Notes: a model not told the origin generated them from the letters alone. Counted from the first letter of the stretch, positions 43,526-52,895 are shown. The stretch: DNA of 64,000 nt from Neolewinella persica DSM 23188 (GCF_000373105.1 NZ_KB890413.1:255399-319398), one strand, 5' to 3'. Numbers and translations are program-made.

Positions 43526-43553
43526 AGCCGGAGGGCTTTCAGACCCTCCGGCT
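43526..43553 (-). terminator. GC-rich hairpin between nusA and infB, without T run
   Basis: AGCCGGAGGG and CCCTCCGGCT pair perfectly round an 8-base loop about 21 bases after the nusA stop. With no T tract it is more likely an RNA processing or partial attenuation site than a terminator. Confidence 0.5.
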
Positions 43554-43573
43554 CAACGGCTTCTACTGCGTTT

Positions 43574-44980
43574 TTACTCCTCTTCCGAAGGAGCGGCAGC
43601 TTCGGCAACGGGCACCTCTGCAGGAGCTTCTGCTGGTACTTCTGCTGGCACTTCTGCAAATGCTTTGGCGGTTTCAGGAGTAGGTGCTTCAGTTGGTGCA
43701 GTAGCCGCCACTTCCGCTGGTTCGGGAGTAGAGATTATCTTAACTTCTTCGTCAAATTCCGCCGCCAGGACTTTGAGTACGTTGGTCACGGTCTCTTCTT
43801 CCAGGTCGGTCCGGCGAACCAGATCTTCGACGCTGAGTTCGAGTACAGAACGGGCCGTATCACAACCAATGGACTTGAAGGCATCCAGTACCCACATCTC
43901 GATTTCATCCTTGAATTCTTCCAGGTCGACATCGTCAATTTCCACTTCGTTGTTGCGGTAGACATCAATTTCGAATTCCACCAGCCTGCTGGCCAGTTTG
44001 ATGTTCGTACCACCTTTGCCGATGGCAAGGCTGACCTGGTCTGGTTCCAGGTACACCTTTGCACGGCGGCCTTCCATATCGAGGTCGATGTTGGAAACAC
44101 GTGCCGGTGTAAGGCTACGCTGAATGTAGAGCGACGTATTGTTGGTGTAAGGAATTACGTCGATATTTTCCTGGTTCAGCTCCCGGACAATGCCGTGGAT
44201 ACGCGAACCTTTCATACCGACACAAGCGCCGACCGGATCAATACGATCGTCATAGCTCTCAACCGCGACCTTAGCACGTTCGCCAGGAATACGGACGATG
44301 CCTTTGATCGTAATCAGACCATCTTCGATTTCCGGAACTTCCTGTTCCATCAGCTTCGCAAGGAAACGTTCGTCGGTGCGCGATACGATAACCACCGGGT
44401 TATTGTTGTTGCGCATCTCCACTTCCTTAATGATACCACGGACCATGTCTCCCTTACGGAAGTAATCTCCACGGATGGTTTCTACCCGGGGCATAACGAG
44501 TTCGCGGCCATTAGCGTCGTCGATCACCAGGATCTCACGCTTGAGGATTTGCTGTACTTCGCAAAGCACCAGATCGCCAACGCGTTCGGTGTAGCTGCGG
44601 TAGAGCTCGTCTTTTTCGAGGTCCATAATACGGCTGATGAGCGTCTGCCGTGCAGCCATGATCGAACGACGACCAAAGTCTTCGAGGAAGAGTTGCTGGT
44701 AGCATTCTTCTCCTACTTCGTAGTCTTCATCAACGGCCAATGCCTCCGAAAAAGAAATTTCGGCCAGCTCATCGGTTACCTCTCCATCGGGTACAATTTC
44801 TCGTACGCGCCAGAGTTCGAGGTCTCCGCGGTTAGCGTTCACGATGATGTTGAAATTTTCATCGGTGGTAAACTTCTTCTTGATCAGGGTCCGGAATACG
44901 TCTTCCAGCACCCGCACCATAGTGGGGCTGTCAATCGCTTTTCCGGAGCTGAAGTCCTTAAAGATTTCTACTAGATTCAT
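43574..44980 (-). CDS. nusA: Transcription termination/antitermination factor NusA
   Basis: 468 residues. N-terminal RNA polymerase-binding domain, S1 domain about 135-200 (GDLVLCEVQQILKREILVID), two KH domains about 205-345 (DPVGACVGMKGSRIHGIVREL and LAIGKGGTNIKLASRL), one helix-hairpin-helix unit, and an Ala/Pro/Glu tail (APTEAPTPETAKAFAEVPAE) of about 40 residues that replaces the longer acidic repeats of E. coli. Its ATG is 2 bases past the rimP stop codon region, so expression is coupled. Confidence 0.97.
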   Translation of the reverse strand: MNLVEIFKDFSSGKAIDSPTMVRVLEDVFRTLIKKKFTTDENFNIIVNANRGDLELWRVREIVPDGEVTDELAEISFSEALAVDEDYEVGEECYQQLFLEDFGRRSIMAARQTLISRIMDLEKDELYRSYTERVGDLVLCEVQQILKREILVIDDANGRELVMPRVETIRGDYFRKGDMVRGIIKEVEMRNNNNPVVIVSRTDERFLAKLMEQEVPEIEDGLITIKGIVRIPGERAKVAVESYDDRIDPVGACVGMKGSRIHGIVRELNQENIDVIPYTNNTSLYIQRSLTPARVSNIDLDMEGRRAKVYLEPDQVSLAIGKGGTNIKLASRLVEFEIDVYRNNEVEIDDVDLEEFKDEIEMWVLDAFKSIGCDTARSVLELSVEDLVRRTDLEEETVTNVLKVLAAEFDEEVKIISTPEPAEVAATAPTEAPTPETAKAFAEVPAEVPAEAPAEVPVAEAAAPSEEE

Positions 44981-44982
44981 AG

Positions 44983-45453
44983 CTAGAAACTGATTTTTAC
45001 AATTGATTTTTTAATGTCAGCGTAGGAAATTTTAGTCTCCTGCACCACCGTTTTCTTGCGCTTGCCTTCTTTGATCCTGACTTTAGCTTCCAGGACCAGG
45101 TGGTCCGCTTCGGCTGCCGTCATTTTCCCGGCGTGCTTTTCACCATCCTCAGTGGTCACCTCCAAGTTCCTGCCTACGTTTTTCACGTACTGGCGGTGAA
45201 ACTTTAGCGGCCGGCTCACGCCAGGGCTACTGACGTTGAGGGTGTATTTTTCGCCCAGTGGTTGCTCCTCATCGAGGTAGGCCTCCACAAAGCGACTGAT
45301 GCGCTGGCACTTGCGAAAGGTCATGGACGAATCGGAATCGACAAAAATATCAAGCTTGGTATTGCTCAGGTTAATGTCGACCACAAAACAGTCCGTAAAG
45401 TCCTCGCTAGTAGCGAACATTTCTTCCAGCATTCCGGTGATGTGTTCTTCCAT
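44983..45453 (-). CDS. rimP: Ribosome maturation factor RimP
   Basis: 156 residues from MEEHITGMLEEMFATSEDF; the longer frame to 45528 runs through the 18-base motif and a terminator and is rejected. Assists early 30S assembly. LDIFVDSDSSMTFRKCQRISRFVEAYLD and YTLNVSSPGVSRPLKFHRQYVKNVGR are diagnostic, the latter with the family SSPGxxRPL. First gene of rimP-nusA-infB. Leader carries a promoter, a terminator-like hairpin and the motif. Confidence 0.95.
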   Translation of the reverse strand: MEEHITGMLEEMFATSEDFTDCFVVDINLSNTKLDIFVDSDSSMTFRKCQRISRFVEAYLDEEQPLGEKYTLNVSSPGVSRPLKFHRQYVKNVGRNLEVTTEDGEKHAGKMTAAEADHLVLEAKVRIKEGKRKKTVVQETKISYADIKKSIVKISF

Positions 45454-45485
45454 CGGGTGTACTTCTTTGCATTTAAACCATTCGT

Positions 45486-45503
45486 TGCACCTGCGTCCGC
45501 GCC
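45486..45503 (+). repeat. 18-base dispersed motif in the rimP leader, perfect (N=A)
   Basis: In rimP's direction it reads GGCGCGGACGCAGGTGCA, then ACGAATGGTTTAAATGCA; it ends 32 bases ahead of the start codon, the closest of all upstream copies. Confidence 0.88.
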
Positions 45504-45526
45504 AGAAAACTGAATAGTTATGGCAC

Positions 45527-45555
45527 AAAAAAGAGGGAATCTAAACGATTCCCTC
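45527..45555 (-). terminator. Terminator-like attenuator in the rimP leader
   Basis: Minus strand GAGGGAATC-GTTTA-GATTCCCTC followed by six T. It lies about 20 bases after the likely transcription start and about 75 bases before rimP, so it would end most transcripts unless read through. Confidence 0.8.
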
Positions 45556-45581
45556 CGGGTGCTTTTAACGGCCTTGTGATG

Positions 45582-45589
45582 CAAAGGTA
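45582..45589 (-). promoter_or_regulatory. -7 promoter box TANNTTTG of the rimP operon
   Basis: Minus strand TACCTTTG; predicted start of RNA near 45575. Confidence 0.65.
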
Positions 45590-45633
45590 ACGCTTTCTTT
45601 TTAAAAGAGTTGAATTGGAGGCCGTACAAAAGA

Positions 45634-45668
45634 ACTGCTCCGGAAACATCAATAGTTTCCGGAGCAGT
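45634..45668 (-). terminator. Terminator of the fasciclin gene
   Basis: Perfect 14-pair stem ACTGCTCCGGAAAC/GTTTCCGGAGCAGT with a 7-base loop, followed on minus by TCTTTTG. Between it and the stop lies a weak, degenerate likeness of the 18-base motif (45680-45703). Confidence 0.82.
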
Positions 45669-45725
45669 AATCAGGTTTTGCGGGGCGACGGTGCGCAGGG
45701 TGCAAAAACCGTTTAAAGAGCAGGG

Positions 45726-47078
45726 TTAAAGCCCCTCCGGTACCAGTACGCCGTTAATAAGGTGAATGACACCATTAGAGGCCTGGATATCGGTTAGGTC
45801 GAAATTGACGCTGGTATCATCATCAATGAAGATGAAGAAATTACCATCTCCGTCTACCCGTATGTCAATAACGTCGTCTGGATTAAGCGTTGGCACCGTT
45901 CCTGCGGCCAGGTCGGTACTTCGTACGTTTCCAGTTACCACGTGGTAGGTCAGTACTTTGGCGAGCTGCTCGACGGTCAGTGAGTCGACTACGTCCGAAA
46001 TGGCCTCGAAAGCTGAATTTACCGGCCCAAATACAGTCAGCGGATCCGTACCGCTAAGCGCACCAACCAGGTCGGCTGCAATCAGGGCGCTTTCCAGTTC
46101 AGAAACGCCTTCTGCCTTGACGGTGAAGTCCACAATGGTTTGAGGAGTGAGCACTTTACTCACGGCATGGATGACGCCATTGGTACCAAACACATTCGGT
46201 ACTAACACATTGGCATCAGTATTTACCGATACGCCACCGGTACTGCTGTTAACCAGCAAGGACAGTGCGGAGCCACCGGGGCCGGAAGCGCTGAGAGAAG
46301 TGACAAAGTTATCACCATCTGCCAAATCTCCGGCTGGTACCGAAGTACCCAGAACATGGTATAGCAACAGGTCACTGAGTTCTTCATCAGTAACACTTTC
46401 CAGGTCGATATTAGCTTCGGTAAAAGCATCGTCAGTGGGGGCAAAAATGGTAAGGGTGCCTTCTCCGTTTACCGTTTCGTCTAGTCCGGTACGCTCCAGC
46501 GCAGCGATCAGAGAGGTAAAACGCCCATCGATTCTGGCGCGGTCGAGCAAGCTCGGCGGCAGAAGTACTTTGTCGATGGCGTGAATGGTACCGTTAACTG
46601 CTTCCACGTCCGGCACCACTACTGTAGCCGATTCGTTGATGGTTATACTGGTTCCGTCATTATCAACAAACAGCGGCAATTGGGCACCGCCAGGTCCGGT
46701 TTTATTTTCCGTCAGCAGCTCTGTGCGGCCTGAAGGAATGGCACTGGAAACGATATTGCTACCCAAAATAACGTGGTAAGCGAGAATATTCGCAAGTGCA
46801 TCATCCGAAAGGGTACTCAAATCGACACCGAGGTCGGTAAAAGCATCATCGGTAGGCGCAAAAACGGTAAGCTGGCTGGAGGAGACGTCGAGAAAATCGT
46901 CCAGTCCGGTACGCTCTAATGCAGCTGTAAGGGTGGTGAAACGGCTGTCGGCAGAAGCCACGTCGGTGATGGTTCCAATAACTGGATCAATGGGACCGTC
47001 TTCATCGTCGTCACAAGCCGAGAAACTGAAGATAGTAAGCAAAAGGATGACTGTCCATCCGAGGGATAGTTTACGCAT
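45726..47078 (-). CDS. Lipoprotein with three fasciclin (FAS1) domains
   Basis: 450 residues from MRKLSLGWTVILLLTIFSFSAC. Three FAS1 domains of about 135 residues, each with the pattern FTTLTAALERTGL...LTVFAPTDDAF...LLYHV...TNGVIHAIDKVL. The third is more divergent (FGPVNSAFEAI). FAS1 domains mediate cell adhesion or matrix contacts; the protein probably sits on the outer surface. The domains look duplicated within the gene. Confidence 0.93.
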   Translation of the reverse strand: MRKLSLGWTVILLLTIFSFSACDDDEDGPIDPVIGTITDVASADSRFTTLTAALERTGLDDFLDVSSSQLTVFAPTDDAFTDLGVDLSTLSDDALANILAYHVILGSNIVSSAIPSGRTELLTENKTGPGGAQLPLFVDNDGTSITINESATVVVPDVEAVNGTIHAIDKVLLPPSLLDRARIDGRFTSLIAALERTGLDETVNGEGTLTIFAPTDDAFTEANIDLESVTDEELSDLLLYHVLGTSVPAGDLADGDNFVTSLSASGPGGSALSLLVNSSTGGVSVNTDANVLVPNVFGTNGVIHAVSKVLTPQTIVDFTVKAEGVSELESALIAADLVGALSGTDPLTVFGPVNSAFEAISDVVDSLTVEQLAKVLTYHVVTGNVRSTDLAAGTVPTLNPDDVIDIRVDGDGNFFIFIDDDTSVNFDLTDIQASNGVIHLINGVLVPEGL

Positions 47079-47338
47079 AATATTAGGTTTTAAAGCGGAA
47101 TGCACTCAGGTTAATGGGTTCAGATAATTCCGCTGGTATGGTTGATAGTATTACTATCTCCAATGGGAACGAAGCTGAAAATGTTCTCTAACAAGAGACG
47201 TTAAGCAAGCCCATTAGCAGACTAGTGTTAAAGTTGATTTTTTTTCGAACCTGAGACTCACGAATCCCCTCTTAAAGTCGTCCTACCCTCTTTTTTTAAT
47301 GCCTGGCAACGTAAATCAAGCGTTAGTAGTCAACTTGC

Positions 47339-49042
47339 TTAATCATGTTGTACCGCCGGAGCGTCCCATCCACGATCATCGGGGTTGTTTTCCAAATGGT
47401 CCAGTGCACTCTGGATCGACAAAAAGTTATGTGCTGCTCCCATACGTTCCATTAGGCCACAGCGGTAAAGCTTGTCTCTTACTGGTCCAATAATACCACA
47501 TAGGTACAGGCTGACATTTTGCTTTTCCAGCGTTTCCAGGAAGCGGGTAAGCTCATATAGGCCAGTAGTGTCGATGTCGTTAATTGTATGACCATCGATG
47601 ATAACTACACGGAGGGCATCTCCTCTTTCACGGACAAGCTCCTCCATCCGATCCCGGAAGTACTCAGCGTTTCCGAAATACAATTCAGCATCAAACCGAA
47701 CCAACAGGACAGCAGGGTCAACTTCTGCCTCCCCAAACCTCATACGATTCCGGAAAGCATTGGTGCCCGGCACCCGGCCTAACTCGGCCAAATGCGGCCG
47801 GGCAGCTCGCCAAAAAACGAAGATCAAAGAGAGCAATACCCCTCCGGCAATGCCATATTGCAATCCGGCAAACAACGTGAAGACAAAAGTGATCAATAGC
47901 GTTGCGAACTCCTTGGGAGCCAAATGCCAAAGTTTGCGCATTTCTCCCAGGTCGAATAGGTTGCGAATCGAATAAATAATGATGGCAGCCAGAACGGGGA
48001 TCGGCAGATAATAGAACAGGGGGGTAAAAAACAGTAACACCAGTACTAATAACAGTAATGCGGCAAGGCTGCTCAAAGCTGATTTTCCTCCCCCCTCTTC
48101 CAGTACAGCGGAACGACTGAAACTAGCGGACGAAGGAATGGCCTGAAAAAAGGCCCCTCCAATTTTACCGATTCCGAGTGCGATGGATTCTCGATCGGGA
48201 GAAATTCGGTAATAATTATGGTTGGGAGAAAAAGTCTTGCCAATCGACAAGGTTTCAATAAAGCTGATCAGCGCCATAACCAAGGCTACTGGAAATAACT
48301 GCTGTAAAATATTGAGGTCGAGTACCGGCAGAGAAAATATTGGTAATCCGGCCGGAATATCTTCAACGGTTGAAACGCCCCATTCCTGCCCGAACAGCCA
48401 CACTATCGTTGTGGAGATAACGATCAGAATAAGCATAGTGGGAAATCGCCGTGGTAGCCAGCGTTTAGCTGCCAGCAAGGAAAAGAAAGCACCAACGCCA
48501 AGTACTGCCGTTGGTAAATGAAGGTTTGGCGCGCCAGTAACCAACTCCAAGACGGAAGCATGGAATTTACTGGTAGACATGGTAGGAATTCCCAGGAGAG
48601 CATCAAGCTGAGAAACCATGATAAGTACCGCAGCAGCGGAAACGAAGCCTGAAAGTACCGGTCGGCTAAGCAGACTAACAATACCTCCTAACCTAAGCAA
48701 CCCAAACAACAGATGAAGTACTCCGGTAAGCCCCCCCAGTAATACGGCATAAGCCACATATTCTGCGGTGCCCGGATCGGCCAAACCAGAAAGCCCGTTG
48801 AGACAGAGTAAAGAAGCTAAAGCTGTGGGCCCGACCGACACATGGGGAGTCGATGCCACCAAGGTGTACAGTAACATTGGGACAAAGGCGGCATACAGTC
48901 CGTACACAGGGTCAACCCCCGCCAGCATTGCGTAGGCCATGGCCTGTGGAATGAGGAGGATGCCCAGCGTAAGGCCGGCGGTCAGATCCGAGATCAGACC
49001 GGTAGTTCGATATTCTTTGGGGCGAGGAAACCAGCCGGCCAT
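47339..49042 (-). CDS. SulP family anion transporter with STAS domain
   Basis: 567 residues. Membrane core with about 12-14 segments (GLISDLTAGLTLGILLIPQAMAYAMLAGVDPVYGLY near residue 16 is the SulP signature; DRESIALGIGKIGGAFFQAIPSSASFSRSAV follows) and a cytoplasmic STAS domain about 440-550 (VVIIDGHTINDIDTTGLYEL). Carries sulfate, bicarbonate or another anion. Its start is 27 bases after the metallo-beta-lactamase/rhodanese gene on the same strand; that neighbour handles sulfane sulfur, so export or uptake of a sulfur oxyanion is a reasonable guess. Confidence 0.92.
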   Translation of the reverse strand: MAGWFPRPKEYRTTGLISDLTAGLTLGILLIPQAMAYAMLAGVDPVYGLYAAFVPMLLYTLVASTPHVSVGPTALASLLCLNGLSGLADPGTAEYVAYAVLLGGLTGVLHLLFGLLRLGGIVSLLSRPVLSGFVSAAAVLIMVSQLDALLGIPTMSTSKFHASVLELVTGAPNLHLPTAVLGVGAFFSLLAAKRWLPRRFPTMLILIVISTTIVWLFGQEWGVSTVEDIPAGLPIFSLPVLDLNILQQLFPVALVMALISFIETLSIGKTFSPNHNYYRISPDRESIALGIGKIGGAFFQAIPSSASFSRSAVLEEGGGKSALSSLAALLLLVLVLLFFTPLFYYLPIPVLAAIIIYSIRNLFDLGEMRKLWHLAPKEFATLLITFVFTLFAGLQYGIAGGVLLSLIFVFWRAARPHLAELGRVPGTNAFRNRMRFGEAEVDPAVLLVRFDAELYFGNAEYFRDRMEELVRERGDALRVVIIDGHTINDIDTTGLYELTRFLETLEKQNVSLYLCGIIGPVRDKLYRCGLMERMGAAHNFLSIQSALDHLENNPDDRGWDAPAVQHD

Positions 49043-49069
49043 TGCGCGTTGGGTAATGAAGTGATTGAT

Positions 49070-50452
49070 CTAAGCGGTTTGCAGTGCGATAATATCTTCG
49101 ACTTTATCCTGCACATTAATCAGTTGATCAAACCCACGAGATTTCAGTAAGCTGGCAGCAATAGTGGAACGATAGCCACTGCCACAGTGGAGGTAGTATT
49201 TGTTTTCGGGCTTTAACTCCTTCATCCGGCCATTCAGGGAAGTCAAAGGAATATTGACCGCGTCGACAAGGTGACCATTTTCGTATTCACTTGCTTTGCG
49301 CACGTCAAGAATGTGGGAGGCCTGACCACTGTTAAAGGGTTCTTTGAATTCTTCCGCGTTGATTGTCTGAACAGCATCCAGTTCACCACCAGCAGCCTTC
49401 CATGCGGCGATGCCGCCTTCAAGGTATCCCAGGGTCTGATCATAGCCTACCCGACTTAATCTTTCTACGGCTTCCGCCTCTCTTCCGGGCGCTGTTACTA
49501 ATAATATCGGCTGCTGTAAGTCGGGAATCAGTTCTCCAGCCCACGGAGCGAAACTGCCATCCAGTCCTATGAAAATACTGTTTGGGACAAAGCCCCGGAC
49601 AAAATCAGCCTTATCCCGCACATCCAGAACCAACGGCCGTTGGTCGTTAGCAACTTTCTCAAAGGCGGCAGGAGAGAGAGCAACGGCACCTCGGTCCATT
49701 ACCTCGGCGAAAGACTCGTACCCCTGCTTGTTCATCCGGACGTTTTCGCTGAAATATGCAGGAGGAGGCAAAAGGCCTTCCGTTACTTCCTTGACAAACT
49801 CCTGGCGGGTCATATCTGCCCGCAGAGCATAGTTGGTTGCCTTCTGGTTCCCCAGGGTATCCTGGGTCTCGTGGCTCATCTTTTTACCGCAGGCGGAGCC
49901 TGCGCCATGTGCTGGATAAACGACTACCTCATCGGGCAACACCATGATCTTACGGCGGAGGCTATCATAGAGCAATCCTGCCAAATCTTCCATAGTTAAA
50001 GCACCTTTTTTCTGGGCCAGGTCGGGCCGGCCGACATCACCGATAAAAAGGGTATCTCCGGAAAAAATAGCCTTAGGGCGCCCTACTTCATCAAGCAACA
50101 AATAAGTGGTACTCTCCAGCGTATGACCTGGCGTATGAAGCGCCCGGATGGTTACTTTTCCGAGTTTAAAATCCTCCATATCGTGTGCCTCATACTTCTC
50201 GTAATCCGTCTTTGCCCCCGGGCCGTATACGATAGTGGCACCGGAGGAGGCGGCAAGGTCCAGGTGTCCGCTGACGAAATCAGCATGAAAATGTGTCTCA
50301 AAGATGTACTTGATTTTGCTGCCAGCTTCTTTGGCACGGAGCAGGTAAGGTTCGGGGCTACGCAGAGGGTCGATGATCGCTGCTTCTCCCTCACTCTCAA
50401 TATAGTACGCTCCCTGAGCAAGGCATCCGGTATAAATCTGGTCAATTGTCAT
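49070..50452 (-). CDS. Metallo-beta-lactamase fold hydrolase with two rhodanese domains (persulfide dioxygenase-like)
   Basis: 460 residues. N-terminal MBL domain with His54-x-His56-x-Asp58 (THFHADFVSGH), HTPGHTLES and FSGDTLFIGDVGRPDL, typical of ETHE1-like persulfide dioxygenases. First rhodanese domain about 255-350 lacks a Cys at the active loop (LLVTAPGREAEA), the second about 365-455 has it (LHCGSGYRSTIAAS). It should oxidise glutathione- or other persulfide to sulfite and pass sulfane sulfur. A promoter box stands 5 bases upstream. Operon with the SulP gene. Confidence 0.9.
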   Translation of the reverse strand: MTIDQIYTGCLAQGAYYIESEGEAAIIDPLRSPEPYLLRAKEAGSKIKYIFETHFHADFVSGHLDLAASSGATIVYGPGAKTDYEKYEAHDMEDFKLGKVTIRALHTPGHTLESTTYLLLDEVGRPKAIFSGDTLFIGDVGRPDLAQKKGALTMEDLAGLLYDSLRRKIMVLPDEVVVYPAHGAGSACGKKMSHETQDTLGNQKATNYALRADMTRQEFVKEVTEGLLPPPAYFSENVRMNKQGYESFAEVMDRGAVALSPAAFEKVANDQRPLVLDVRDKADFVRGFVPNSIFIGLDGSFAPWAGELIPDLQQPILLVTAPGREAEAVERLSRVGYDQTLGYLEGGIAAWKAAGGELDAVQTINAEEFKEPFNSGQASHILDVRKASEYENGHLVDAVNIPLTSLNGRMKELKPENKYYLHCGSGYRSTIAASLLKSRGFDQLINVQDKVEDIIALQTA

Positions 50453-50456
50453 TCCT

Positions 50457-50464
50457 CAAAGGTA
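50457..50464 (-). promoter_or_regulatory. -7 promoter box TANNTTTG, very close to the start codon
   Basis: Minus strand TACCTTTG then AGGA then ATG. If used, the transcript would begin at or near the start codon. Confidence 0.45.
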
Positions 50465-50501
50465 CGGATGAACAATGCTTTCATCACCTGATCGTAAGTC
50501 A

Positions 50502-51407
50502 CTACAACTCCAAATCAGGAACCAGACTCAACAGTTTGCGAAGTTTTTCACGATTCGGTTCCGACAGCGGCATCAGCGGCACACGTAACTTATTATGGCA
50601 AAAACCTAGCATTGAGACAGCCGCTTTTATGCCTATTGGGTTTCCCTCTACATAAAGTAGCGGATGAACATCAAGCATATCGAAGTTTAGCTTACGCGCC
50701 TTTGGGAAATCACTTGCCAGTGCTGCGTTTACCATTCCGCTGAAATGCTTAGGCAGGGCGTTAGCAATTACGCTGATACCGCCATGCCCCCCGAGAGCAA
50801 TTACCGCAGCAGTTATCGGATCATCTCCTGAGAGCACACCAAAATTATCATGGCAATGCTTCAGAATTTCGACCGATTGCTCCAGCTTACCACTTGCTTC
50901 CTTAACGGCGGCAAAGTTTTCGTGGTTCTCAGACAGCTTAAGTATGGTTTCCGGCAGCACGTTGCTGCTCGTCCGTCCGGGCACATTGTAAATAATAACC
51001 GGAAGTGGGCTGGCCTCTGCGACCCGTATGAAGTGCTCGTATATCCCCGACTGAGGGGGTTTACTGTAGGCCGGGCTACTGGACATAATACCCGATACGC
51101 CATCAAAATTATAGTTCTTAATGATCGTCTCTAGCTTATCAGTGTAGTTCCCGCCAAAAAAGCCAGCCACAATCTCTACCCGGCCATCCACGTGTCGGAG
51201 CGTGAAATCCAAAATTTCCCGGCACTCCTGACTACTCAGTGTAATCGCTTCACCAGTTGTTCCCAAAGAGACAATGTAGTCTACTCCACCTTCAATAACG
51301 TAGTCAATGATGTTCCCCAGCGCGTGGTAATCCACCGTATTGTCAGGCAGGAAAGGCGTAATCAAAGCGACGCCGGTGCCGCTAAATTTTGGAAGTACTC
51401 GTTGCAT
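50502..51407 (-). CDS. dapA: 4-hydroxy-tetrahydrodipicolinate synthase
   Basis: 301 residues from MQRVLPKFSGTGVALITPF; an alternative ATG at 51431 gives a longer overlap with the upstream gene. Condenses pyruvate and aspartate semialdehyde in lysine/diaminopimelate synthesis. LGTTGEAITLS at residue 48, Tyr of VIIYNVPGRTS and the Schiff-base Lys of FAAVKEASGKL are all present. Overlaps the 185-residue gene by 26 bases, so it belongs to the accA-unknown-dapA operon. Confidence 0.95.
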   Translation of the reverse strand: MQRVLPKFSGTGVALITPFLPDNTVDYHALGNIIDYVIEGGVDYIVSLGTTGEAITLSSQECREILDFTLRHVDGRVEIVAGFFGGNYTDKLETIIKNYNFDGVSGIMSSSPAYSKPPQSGIYEHFIRVAEASPLPVIIYNVPGRTSSNVLPETILKLSENHENFAAVKEASGKLEQSVEILKHCHDNFGVLSGDDPITAAVIALGGHGGISVIANALPKHFSGMVNAALASDFPKARKLNFDMLDVHPLLYVEGNPIGIKAAVSMLGFCHNKLRVPLMPLSEPNREKLRKLLSLVPDLEL

Positions 51408-51939
51408 TCGTGAAGGTGAAAATTTGCTCAATGGCCGCCAATTGGTCTTTTAGTCTAACCGACAGGCTTCCATCAAATTGCAGGTGATAAGGATTTGTGG
51501 AGTCTTTGACAAAGGGACCTACCTTCAGTTTCGCCGGTTTTGTTGTCGCTAGAAAGTCAAGGACAGGATGTTGGGCGGGCCCCAGTCGTATTAATAAGTC
51601 GGTGGCATCGCTCTGTATTTTTTTGACGACATCCCCCTGCGGAACACCGTACCAGTTTAAGTCCTTGACTGATACTATTTCAAAATCAAAGCTTGCGGAG
51701 CCAACTTCATGTTCAAAAAAGCCAATTACTTTAATTTTGCTTCCGTGGCGCCGGTTAGCATCTCTCCATTTATCTACTGCTTTTCGGTCTTCGGCGGAGT
51801 CGGCAATAAACAGAATGGTTATTTGTCTGGAGTTAACCAGATTAATCTTTTCCCCTGGTTGCTTCACAGGCGGCGTGGAAGTTTCTTCCTCCATCCGTTT
51901 ACGGAACAACCGTTCCTTTATGTTTGTAAGGAAAGACAT
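51382..51939 (-). CDS. Conserved protein of unknown function between accA and dapA
   Basis: 185 residues, soluble. N-terminal basic stretch (NIKERLFRKRMEEET), then a Rossmann-like beta-alpha pattern (RQITILFIADSAEDRKAVDKWRDANRRHGSKIKVIGFFEH) and DLLIRLGPAQHPVLDFLATTKPAKLKVGP. I believe it is an uncharacterised family common next to dapA in Bacteroidota. Starts one base inside the accA stop codon and overlaps dapA, so all three are co-translated. No reaction can be proposed. Confidence 0.8.
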   Translation of the reverse strand: MSFLTNIKERLFRKRMEEETSTPPVKQPGEKINLVNSRQITILFIADSAEDRKAVDKWRDANRRHGSKIKVIGFFEHEVGSASFDFEIVSVKDLNWYGVPQGDVVKKIQSDATDLLIRLGPAQHPVLDFLATTKPAKLKVGPFVKDSTNPYHLQFDGSLSVRLKDQLAAIEQIFTFTNATSTSKI

Positions 51940-52895
51940 TACCCGGCGTTTTCTACCCGCCCAATAGCCGAGTACTTCGCGATACGCTCTTCAATTACCT
52001 GGTCGATATCTTTTTCCTGTAAGGCCACAATTGCCTTTTTCAATTGCCGTTTGAGGCTCTTGGCCATTTCATCCGGAGCGGAATGGGCCCCACCATGAGG
52101 CTCCTTTACGATTTCGTCAATAATGCCGAACCCTAACATGTCATCAGCGGTCAGTTTCAGCGCTTCGGCAGCCTGTTCTTTATAGTCCCAGCTGCGCCAC
52201 AGAATACTGCTGCAACTCTCAGGACTGATGACGGAATACCAGGTATTTTCCAGCATCATCACATGGTCTCCCAGCCCGATACCAATAGCGCCGCCACTGG
52301 CACCTTCACCAATCACTGCACAAACGATTGGAACGCGCAACTGAGCCATCTCGATCAGGTTTCGGGCTATGGCCTCTGCCTGCCCGCGCTCTTCAGCCTC
52401 GATCCCCGGAAAGGCTCCCGGAGTATCGATCAGCGTAACTACTGGAAAGCCAAAACGTTCGGCCATTTTCATTAACCGGAGTGCTTTACGATAACCTTCA
52501 GGGTTGGCCATACCGAAGTTACGGTACTGCCGCATTTTCGTATTCACCCCTTTCTGGTGTCCGATGATCACTACTGTTTGCCCGTCCATATTGCCAATAC
52601 CCCCCACGATGGCTTTGTCGTCTCCGTGGTACCGGTCTCCGTGTAACTCCACAAACTTCCGGCACATCTGTTCGATGTAGAATAAAGTGTAAGGACGCTC
52701 AGGGTGTCGACTGAGCTGTACCCGCTGCCAGCCAGAAAGATCGCTGTAGATCTCCTTTCTGGTCTGTTTAATCCGGGACTCAAGCTCTTGAATGGTCTCC
52801 TCCATGTCCACGACACCGTCTTCCGCTACTTCCCGGACTTTTTCCAGTTGTTCGTAGAGTTTCTCCAGTGGTCGCTCAAATTCTAGAAATACCAT
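51939..52895 (-). CDS. accA: Acetyl-CoA carboxylase carboxyltransferase subunit alpha
   Basis: 318 residues, full length. Transfers the carboxyl group from biotin to acetyl-CoA to form malonyl-CoA, with Acc[21 protein letters not shown] helical start, [50 protein letters not shown] and [18 protein letters not shown] are the family blocks. First gene of the operon with a clear promoter at 52923. accD is not in the window. Confidence 0.96.
   Translation of the reverse strand: MVFLEFERPLEKLYEQLEKVREVAEDGVVDMEETIQELESRIKQTRKEIYSDLSGWQRVQLSRHPERPYTLFYIEQMCRKFVELHGDRYHGDDKAIVGGIGNMDGQTVVIIGHQKGVNTKMRQYRNFGMANPEGYRKALRLMKMAERFGFPVVTLIDTPGAFPGIEAEERGQAEAIARNLIEMAQLRVPIVCAVIGEGASGGAIGIGLGDHVMMLENTWYSVISPESCSSILWRSWDYKEQAAEALKLTADDMLGFGIIDEIVKEPHGGAHSAPDEMAKSLKRQLKKAIVALQEKDIDQVIEERIAKYSAIGRVENAG

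Noticed and set aside
45454-45528. Upstream start of rimP
   Set aside because: Would translate through the 18-base motif and the terminator T run; the family begins at MEEHI.
45680-45703. GGGGCGACGGTGCGCAGGGTGCA as an eighteenth motif copy
   Set aside because: Likely a decayed relative because of its AAAAACCGTTTAAAG tail, but too many differences to count.
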